Positions 9,388-15,470 of a DNA stretch of 63,340 nt are shown here, one piece after another (position 1 is the stretch's first letter; every line of letters starts with the position of its first letter). The position numbers and the translations under genes were made by a program. The notes below the pieces were generated by a model that saw only the letters and a program-made list of their open reading frames with translations, did no database searches and was not told where the DNA came from. The DNA is from Flavobacteriaceae bacterium (GTDB taxonomy: Bacteria; Bacteroidota; Bacteroidia; Flavobacteriales; Flavobacteriaceae): assembly GCA_002707745.1 (NCBI GenBank), contig PANU01000028.1, positions 1 to 63,340 of the forward strand, read 5' to 3'.

Positions 9388-11463
9388 TTAGTAGTTCAGT
9401 ATAGCCTCAATCTTAGCTTTCACTTTTTCTATAGAAGGAATCATAGTCTCTTCCAACACCGAATTTAAGGGAATTGCCGGCATATTTTCAGATCCAATAA
9501 CCATTACAGGCGCATCTAATGACTGAAAGCATTCTTCCTGTATTTTTCCTTGTAACGCCCTACTAAAACTATTCTCACTAGGTTCTTCAGTTACCACTAA
9601 ACATTTACCACATTTCTTTACGCTCTTAAAGACCGTTTCATAATCTAACGGATACAAGGTTCGTAAATCTACAATCTCTACCCGGCCTGTAATGCCCAGT
9701 TCTCTTGTGGCATTATATGCCCAATGCACACCCATTCCGTAGGTAATTACAGATAGCGTTTCCTCTTCTTCCTGCGGCCAGATTTCCTGCAACACCCAAG
9801 CTTTCCCAAAAGGCAAGACATAGTCTTCGGCCGGCTCCAAGCTTGTGGCGCCTTTAGTACCTTTTACTTTACTCCAGTACAATCCTTTGTGCTCAAAAAT
9901 CACCACCGGATTTGGGTCGTAATATGCAGCTTTCATCAAGCCTTTTAAATCGGCTCCATTACTTGGATACGCAATTTTTAATCCCCGAATGTTACTTACT
10001 ACACTTTCCATAGAGGAAGAGTGATAAGGGCCACCACTTCCATACGCTCCAATAGGCACACGTAATATCATAGAAACTGGCCACTTTCCATTAGACAAAT
10101 AGCAACTTCTTGAAACTTCTGTAAATAGCTGATTGAGACCCGGCCAGATATAATCGGCAAACTGAACCTCCACAATAGGTTTTAATCCTACAGCACTCAT
10201 CCCAACGGTGGAACCTACAATAAAAGCTTCCTGAATAGGGGTATTAAACACACGGTTATCCCCAAATTTTTGTGCCAGGGTTGCAGCTTCCCTAAACACG
10301 CCCCCTAATCTTCCTCCAACATCTTGCCCGTATAATAAACACTCAGGATGTTTTGCCATGAGTTCTTCAATAGCAAAAAGCGCACAATCTACCATAACTA
10401 CTTTTTCACCTCCTTTTGGAGATCGTTCTCCTACTTCTTCGGTAATTGAGGTAGGTGCAAAGTCATTTGTGAAAAGGTCTTCAGGTTTTGGATCTTCGGC
10501 TTTTAAAGCTTTGTTTAAAGCTTTTTTAATTCCATTTTCAATTTCAGCTTCAATTTTCTTTATCTCCTTTTCTGAAATACCCATACCTGAAAGCAGTTTC
10601 AACATTTTAGGATACGGATCACGGCTACGGGCTTCGTCTAAATCGTCACGATAAAATTCCATTCTAACACCCGAAGTATGATGATTCAGCAAAGGAACTT
10701 TTGCGTGAATTAAAATAGGACGTCGTTCATTTCGTATGGTTTCTATTGCATTTTTAACCGTTGTGTAGCTTTCTTCAAAATCGGTTCCATCAATAGAAAT
10801 TGCTTCCAGTCCATGAAATCCTGCTGCATACTCAGCTGCATTTTGAGCACGTGTTTCTGCAGCATTTGCCGAAATATCCCAACCATTATCCTGTACTACA
10901 TAGAGTATAGGTAATTGTTTTAAAGCTGCCATTTGAAAAGCCTCGGCAATTTCACCTTCGGTTACTGAAGCATCCCCCAGGCTACATACAACAATAGGTT
11001 TAGTAGCTTGATCTTGCCGAAATACTTCCATAGACTCCTTATACCAAAACCCCATGGCAACACCCGTAGCAGGAATTGCCTGCATTCCCGTAGCGCTACT
11101 CTGATGCGGGATTTTTGGTTTGTCATCGTCCCGTAAACTAGGGTGCGAATAATACGTGCGCCCAGCAGAAAAAGGATCGTCTTTTTTTGCCAGCACTTGT
11201 AGCATAAGCTCATAGGGAGTCATACCAATAGCCAATAGCATAGCGTCATCCCTGTAATAAGGAAACATGTAATCCTGAGGTTGCAATTGCATGCCCACAG
11301 CAGTTTGTATCACTTCGTGTCCGCGGGAAGTAGCGTGCACGTACTTTGAAACTACTTTAAAATTTTCTTCATAAATCTCGGTCATCGCTTTTGCCGTGAC
11401 CAGATTTTTGAAGGCTTTTAGGGTTAGTTCTTTGTTTATAGCGTTATCTATTTGTTTACTCAT
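9388..11463 (-). CDS. bkdA/bkdB (fused): Branched-chain 2-oxoacid dehydrogenase E1, fused alpha and beta subunits
   Basis: 691 residues. Residues ~1-330 are an E1 alpha subunit with the thiamine-diphosphate motif GDASVTEGE...QDNGWDIS (about 163-195). Residues ~355-691 are an E1 beta (transketolase-like) subunit with LYGQDVGGRLGGVFR and the final transketolase C-domain. In other bacteria these are two genes. The enzyme decarboxylates branched-chain 2-oxoacids from valine, leucine and isoleucine and passes the acyl group to E2. The E2 gene lies directly upstream, separated by a degraded repeat cassette. The next gene on the minus strand, downstream, is the histidine kinase. A separate pyruvate dehydrogenase E1 beta at 50.9 kb supports the branched-chain assignment here. 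Confidence 0.9.
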   Translation of the reverse strand: MSKQIDNAINKELTLKAFKNLVTAKAMTEIYEENFKVVSKYVHATSRGHEVIQTAVGMQLQPQDYMFPYYRDDAMLLAIGMTPYELMLQVLAKKDDPFSAGRTYYSHPSLRDDDKPKIPHQSSATGMQAIPATGVAMGFWYKESMEVFRQDQATKPIVVCSLGDASVTEGEIAEAFQMAALKQLPILYVVQDNGWDISANAAETRAQNAAEYAAGFHGLEAISIDGTDFEESYTTVKNAIETIRNERRPILIHAKVPLLNHHTSGVRMEFYRDDLDEARSRDPYPKMLKLLSGMGISEKEIKKIEAEIENGIKKALNKALKAEDPKPEDLFTNDFAPTSITEEVGERSPKGGEKVVMVDCALFAIEELMAKHPECLLYGQDVGGRLGGVFREAATLAQKFGDNRVFNTPIQEAFIVGSTVGMSAVGLKPIVEVQFADYIWPGLNQLFTEVSRSCYLSNGKWPVSMILRVPIGAYGSGGPYHSSSMESVVSNIRGLKIAYPSNGADLKGLMKAAYYDPNPVVIFEHKGLYWSKVKGTKGATSLEPAEDYVLPFGKAWVLQEIWPQEEEETLSVITYGMGVHWAYNATRELGITGRVEIVDLRTLYPLDYETVFKSVKKCGKCLVVTEEPSENSFSRALQGKIQEECFQSLDAPVMVIGSENMPAIPLNSVLEETMIPSIEKVKAKIEAILNY

Positions 11464-11469
11464 TGTGCT

Positions 11470-11817
11470 AAATTTGAAACAAGAATCAGGAAATAAGACC
11501 CAAGACTTATTGGAAATTACAATTTAATTATTTGGGTCTAGTGAATCCATAACTACTGAAACCTTACCCTGGAGTTTACCTGCTTTCATTTCTAATCCTT
11601 AAATTGAAGCTCAGAAATATTTTTTTTATGACATATTGCTAATTGTGTATCCCACTCAAAAGCAGTAGCTAAACTAGCTTCTAAAAATTTGAAAAAGTGA
11701 TGTCTCAAATTCTATTGCTTCATCCCATATTCTTAATTTTTTAAAGGTACACCTTATCATTTCTTTCGCTGCTTTCTTTAGTCTTGTGTTCTGTATCTTG
11801 CTTCCTGTGTCGAAAAT
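11470..11817. mobile_element. Cassette A: inverted-repeat element holding a wrecked four-helix-bundle gene
   Basis: This fills the whole gap between the E2 stop and E1 start. The outer ends are imperfect inverted repeats: plus-strand 11470-11510 and the reverse complement of 11773-11817 both run TAAATTT..., CAGGAA, AAGA, CAAGACT in the same order. Inside, on the minus strand, is the remnant of a four-helix-bundle (S23/IVS-type) gene. Mobility is an inference from the shared architecture with cassettes B and C. Confidence 0.5.
11592..11760 (-). pseudogene. Internally deleted four-helix-bundle (S23/IVS-type) gene
   Basis: An ATG at 11760 opens a frame with the family's typical N-terminus (FKKLRIWDEAIEF), which stops after about 28 codons. 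In another frame the typical C-terminal half follows (ASLATAFEWDTQLAICHKK, compare the family's ...ELETQL.IA... helix), ending at 11592. The middle, some 50-60 residues including helix 2 and its RSS/EG motifs, is missing, and the two parts are out of frame. A clear relic of the same family as 13982-14350 and 20981-21334. Confidence 0.7.
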
Positions 11818-13143
11818 TTAAATCTTTCTATCCACAGTAAACTGCTCCATATAGTCACCCACTCTTCTCAAGAAAGATCCTGCTAAAAATCCGTCAACGA
11901 TTCTATGATCAAACGATAGTGACAGATACATCATACTTCTAATTTCGATGGTGTCGCCTTCTTCTTTCTCCATCACCTCAGCGCGTTTTTTTATAATTCC
12001 TGTGGCAAGAATAGCAGCTTCCGGCTGATTGATAATGGGCGTTCCCATTAAGCTTCCAAAGGTTCCTACGTTACTAATTGTAAAAGTACTCCCCTTCATA
12101 TCATCGCCTTTTAAAGTTCCGGAGCGCGATTTTCCAACCAGTTCATTTGTTGAAGCCGCCAACTCTTTCAGATTTTTTTTATCTGCATTTTTAACCACCG
12201 GAACTATTAAATTACCTGAAGGTAATGAAGTTGCCATCCCAATATTGATATCATCTTTTACAATTATGTTTTTTCCATCCAGAGACGAGTTTATCATTGG
12301 GAAATCTTTAATTGCTTTTGCAACAGCCTCAATAAAGAGCGGAGTAAACGTTAATTTTTCTCCGTGTTTTTCCTGAAACTTTACTTTATTGTTATTTCGC
12401 CATGCAACCATATTGGTTAGATCTGCTTCAATATATGCTGTCACGTGCGGACTCGTATGTTTGCTATACACCATATGGTCTGCAATCATCTCCCGCATCC
12501 GATCCATTTCTACAATTTTACCAGTGCCCTTGTCAAATTTTAAATCGGGCACCTGAAATCCTGACACTTCTGGTACCACCTGTGCAAACTGGAAAGGTCT
12601 CCCTTCGGTTAGGTAATTTGTGATATCGCTTTTACGCAAGCGACCGTCTTTACCAGTACCACTAATTCGAGCCAATTCTTCATAGGAAATATGATGTTTA
12701 CGGGCAATAGCATCTACTAAAGGTGAAATAAAAAGATTTTCGTTTACTTTAAACGACTTTGAAGCTGGAGCTGATTTATCTGGGGTGACCAACTCTCTCT
12801 TGTGCCTTTCTCTCATTCCTGCATCATTCGTCGGAGGCAAGGAGGAATTTTCCTCCTTAGGGAGCGTAGTATCCATCTTTTCAACCCTACTTGAGCTTAC
12901 CTCAGATAATTCTAACACAGCAATAGTCTCCCCTACAGGGACTACATCCTTTGCCGAAACCTTGTGTGCAATCATTTTTCCAGCACTTGGCGCAGGAACT
13001 TCATTATCAACTTTATCGGTTGCAACCTCAACGAGAATATCTCCTTCTTCAAAACTATCACCTTCCTGAACCAGCCAGTTAAGTATGGTTCCTTCGGTAA
13101 TACTTTCGCCCATTTTAGGCATTCTAAATTCTGTTTTTGACAT
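11818..13143 (-). CDS. bkdC: Dihydrolipoamide acyltransferase, E2 of branched-chain oxoacid dehydrogenase
   Basis: 441 residues. N-terminal lipoyl domain with the lipoylated Lys in ATDKVDNEV (near residue 44), a Ser/Pro/Glu-rich linker, a peripheral-subunit-binding domain (about 140-175, ISPLVDAIARKHHI...GRLRKSDI) and the catalytic acyltransferase domain ending with SLSFDHRIVDG (catalytic His near 411). It transfers the branched acyl group to CoA. Adjacent to the fused E1 gene, which points to the branched-chain complex. No E3 (lipoamide dehydrogenase) is in the window. A palindrome overlaps its presumed promoter (13184-13199). Confidence 0.9.
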   Translation of the reverse strand: MSKTEFRMPKMGESITEGTILNWLVQEGDSFEEGDILVEVATDKVDNEVPAPSAGKMIAHKVSAKDVVPVGETIAVLELSEVSSSRVEKMDTTLPKEENSSLPPTNDAGMRERHKRELVTPDKSAPASKSFKVNENLFISPLVDAIARKHHISYEELARISGTGKDGRLRKSDITNYLTEGRPFQFAQVVPEVSGFQVPDLKFDKGTGKIVEMDRMREMIADHMVYSKHTSPHVTAYIEADLTNMVAWRNNNKVKFQEKHGEKLTFTPLFIEAVAKAIKDFPMINSSLDGKNIIVKDDINIGMATSLPSGNLIVPVVKNADKKNLKELAASTNELVGKSRSGTLKGDDMKGSTFTISNVGTFGSLMGTPIINQPEAAILATGIIKKRAEVMEKEEGDTIEIRSMMYLSLSFDHRIVDGFLAGSFLRRVGDYMEQFTVDRKI

Positions 13144-13183
13144 ATAATGTGTCTTTACTATTTTATCAATTCAAAGTTGTGGT

Positions 13184-13199
13184 GTAATTTCAAAATTAC
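13184..13199 (-). promoter_or_regulatory. -7 element inside a perfect palindrome ahead of bkdC
   Basis: GTAATTTCAAAATTAC is a perfect inverted repeat (7-bp arms, 2-base centre). The minus strand of 13191-13198 reads TAATTTTG, a match to the -7 consensus TAnnTTTG. The palindrome therefore covers the likely promoter core, about 40 bases before the bkdC start, and may be an operator. The regulator is unknown and no good -33 box is seen. Confidence 0.45.
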
Positions 13200-13257
13200 A
13201 AGCACAAGCTTTTTATAAATTGTATGGAAGCATTATTTTCTTTTTACATTTTAAACT

Positions 13258-13326
13258 CAATGTCAGGCTGAGCCTGTCGAAGCCACTATCGCTGAAGGAA
13301 AGCACTTCGACAAGCGCAGTGTGACA
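13258..13326. repeat. REP-like palindromic repeat (GGCTGAGCCTGTCGAAG type)
   Basis: The left arm TGTCAGGCTGAGCCTGTCGA and the right arm CTTCGACAAGCGCAGTGTGA are imperfect reverse complements separated by a short spacer. This is the widespread extragenic palindrome type recognised from many Flavobacteriia. It lies in the 195-base gap between paaY and bkdC and may separate the two transcripts. Confidence 0.75.
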
Positions 13327-13338
13327 CCGTTCTATTAT

Positions 13339-13938
13339 TCAATTTTTTGACTTCATCTCTTGAAGGGTTTTATAAAAATCTTCCTGCATCGGTCTTTTTT
13401 TTGGGATCTCCCTTAAAGGCTCCACCTCTCTTAAGCTTTCGTGACAATCTTTTGGCAACTGCTGATATAATTTTGTTCCTGCCGTTTTCCAGGCTATCAT
13501 GTCTTCGGAAACTTCCATGATGGCTTTTGCGGGATTTCCAACTATTAACTGTCTCTTGCCAAAGGTTGCTTCTGCTTTTACAAATGCCATCGCACCTACA
13601 ATACACTCATCGCCTATTTTGGCATCGTCCATGATCACGCTATTCATTCCTATCAAACAGTTTCGCCCCAGGTTTGCACCGTGAATAATAGCTCCGTGTC
13701 CTACATGGGCACCTTCTTTTAACACAATACTTTTTCCGGGAAACATATGTACGGTACAATTTTCCTGCACATTCACCCCATCTTCCAAGATAATCTCCCC
13801 CCAATCGCCACGGATTGCAGCTCCAGGACCGATATAGCAGTTTTTTCCAATTATCACGTTACCCGTTACTGCTGCAAGCGGATGAACGAAACTGGATTCG
13901 TGAATTACGGGTATGTGACCTTTAAAAGAGTAAATCAT
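13339..13938 (-). CDS. paaY: PaaY-type hexapeptide-repeat thioesterase / gamma carbonic anhydrase family
   Basis: 199 residues, near the size of E. coli PaaY (196). A left-handed beta-helix of hexapeptide repeats runs from about residue 10 to 150 (VTGNVIIGKNCYIGPGAAIRGDWGEI, AHVGHGAIIHGANLGRNCLIGMNSVI), with the metal-binding histidines in ENCTVHMF and HVGHGAIIHG, then a helical tail. PaaY hydrolyses ring-hydroxylated CoA thioesters that clog phenylacetate breakdown. Its position at the end of the paa cluster supports PaaY over a generic carbonic anhydrase. Confidence 0.85.
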   Translation of the reverse strand: MIYSFKGHIPVIHESSFVHPLAAVTGNVIIGKNCYIGPGAAIRGDWGEIILEDGVNVQENCTVHMFPGKSIVLKEGAHVGHGAIIHGANLGRNCLIGMNSVIMDDAKIGDECIVGAMAFVKAEATFGKRQLIVGNPAKAIMEVSEDMIAWKTAGTKLYQQLPKDCHESLREVEPLREIPKKRPMQEDFYKTLQEMKSKN

Positions 13939-13944
13939 AGTAAG

Positions 13945-14455
13945 TAGTGAAAGGTTAGTGCGCTTCGTTTTGAGTGGTGAGTTATTTATTTTTGAGATGT
14001 CTCCTTAGTGACGAAATCATTTTAGCTGTTTCTGTCTATCTTCTCCTTTTTTCTTTATCAATTTCAAAAGTAATATAATTTCTAAGCCTGACTTTTGTGA
14101 AAGCAGCTACACATTCATGAGAACTATCCCAAGCCATCTTCAAATATCGATTAAAATTGACATCTGTACTACCTGAGCCTTCGGCAATATTGAAAGCTAT
14201 ACTATCTGCTGCTTTGATGAATGGAGATGACAATTTATAAAGTTCATGTTTGGGAAAACATTCCACTTGCCCATTGACCAATTCACCAAAATGCATAGTT
14301 TTTTGATAGACTTGTAAATCCTCGAATTTAAAATGATATTTACTTTTCATATTCTAAAATTTGAGCGTGCGTGTTGAATTAGTTCCGTTATGTTGAGTCT
14401 AAATCACTCAATTCTCAAAGAAAAGCTACGCTTTTGCACTCACCTCTCACCACTA
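13945..14455. mobile_element. Cassette B: inverted-repeat element holding a four-helix-bundle gene
   Basis: Plus-strand 13945-13992 and the reverse complement of 14401-14455 align over most of their length (TAGTG.., AGGT.AGTGC, GC.T.G, TTTGAG, GAGT.ATTT), so the four-helix-bundle ORF is enclosed by imperfect terminal inverted repeats. The right arm contains an inner hairpin with GCTACGC at its tip, a sequence also found in the solo hairpin near 24042. The cassette fills the gap between paaY and the enoyl-CoA hydratase-like gene. Confidence 0.5.
13982..14350 (-). pseudogene. Four-helix-bundle (S23/IVS-type) protein with in-frame TAG near its end
   Basis: From the ATG at 14350, 104 residues match the family (FKFEDLQVYQKTM at the start, IKAADSIAFNIAEGSGS, DSSHECVAAFTKVRLRNYI). 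A TAG at 14036-14038 ends the frame. Reading on in the same frame gives 17 more codons (TETAKMISSLRRHLKNK) and then TAA at 13982, which is the usual C-terminal helix of the family. A single C-to-T change from CAG would explain it. The shortened protein might still fold. Function of the family is unknown; members sit in rRNA intervening sequences and as Avd in diversity-generating retroelements, neither of which is present here. Confidence 0.75.
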
Positions 14456-15205
14456 TTTAAACCTCTTAAGTGTTTCTTTGGTAAAATCACTCAACACCAA
14501 TCTACCCGAAATAACTGCTCTTTCTGCAAGCAATTCATCCCAGTTTTCTGTACCGCTCCACATAATCTTTTTCATTTCCTTCATGGCTTCAGGGTTATAA
14601 TTACAAAGATTTTCAGCAAAAGCTTGTACGGCTTCATCCAAAGCTTCGGTGCTTTCATGGACACTGGCGTAGAGTCCTTTTTGTCGTGCCCATTCGGCAT
14701 CGTAAAAACTATTAGCATCTATGGCAATCTGGCTCATACCTGTTAGCCCTAACTTTCTTTCTACGGCCGGACCTACTACAAAAGGACCAATTCCTATGTT
14801 TAACTCACTTAGCTTGATGCTTGCAAATTTAGATGCCATACAATAATCTGTTGCGCTTGCCACGCCTACACCACCTCCTACTGTCTTACCCTGTATTCTC
14901 CCGATGATAAATTTTGGACACTTACGCATAGCGTTAATCACGTTTGCGAACCCACTAAAAAACACCTTTCCAGTTTCAGCATCATTAATATTAATAAGTT
15001 CTTTAAAGCTGGCTCCGGCACAAAAAGTACGATCGCCCCCACTCTTAAGGATGATTACTTTTACTTCGGGGTTATTACCAGCTTCTGTAATAGTTTTAGC
15101 CAGTTTTGCCAGAATATCGCCAGGCAGGCTATTGTGAGCCGGGTGGAAAAATTCTATGGTTGAGATTCCGTTTTCTATTTGTTCTTTTACGTAGGGTTTG
15201 GTCAT
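14453..15205 (-). CDS. Enoyl-CoA hydratase/isomerase family protein, PaaF candidate
   Basis: 250 residues from the ATG at 15205; an upstream TTG at 15220 is less likely. Crotonase fold with oxyanion-hole segments FCAGASFKEL and GKTVGGGVGVASATDY. At the position of the first catalytic Glu of classical hydratases (GGGCE) it has Gly (GGGVG), while the second Glu is kept (KLSELNIGIGP). It may be an isomerase rather than a hydratase, or a PaaF (2,3-dehydroadipyl-CoA hydratase) using one Glu. No other paaF candidate is in the cluster. It lies between paaZ and paaY on the same strand. Confidence 0.75.
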   Translation of the reverse strand: MTKPYVKEQIENGISTIEFFHPAHNSLPGDILAKLAKTITEAGNNPEVKVIILKSGGDRTFCAGASFKELININDAETGKVFFSGFANVINAMRKCPKFIIGRIQGKTVGGGVGVASATDYCMASKFASIKLSELNIGIGPFVVGPAVERKLGLTGMSQIAIDANSFYDAEWARQKGLYASVHESTEALDEAVQAFAENLCNYNPEAMKEMKKIMWSGTENWDELLAERAVISGRLVLSDFTKETLKRFK

Positions 15206-15431
15206 CTTTAGTGCTCGCAAAGGCGGGTATCTTTTTAATAGTTAGTATTATTTACAATGAATCGCACAAGTCATCCCAATTTGGATTTGACTTAGTCATT
15301 AGTTTTATTTTCCAATCGCGATTCCATTTTTTTAATTGTATTTTTTTATTAGTGATGATATAAACGGCGTATTTTTTCAAATTAATTATGATTTGTTCTT
15401 GTCATTGCCAAGACACCCGCCTGCGCAGGTG

Positions 15432-15470
15432 CTTTGAGCAATTCAACCTTTTAGGTTGAATTGCTCAAAG
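15432..15470. terminator. Perfect 17-bp hairpin spanning the paaZ stop codon
   Basis: Bases 15432-15448 and 15454-15470 are exact reverse complements (CTTTGAGCAATTCAACC) around a 5-base loop. The right arm is made of the last codons of paaZ and the left arm lies across and beyond its TGA (15443-15445). No U-tract follows on the minus strand, so it may act as an RNA-stabilising or attenuating hairpin rather than a standard terminator. Confidence 0.6.
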
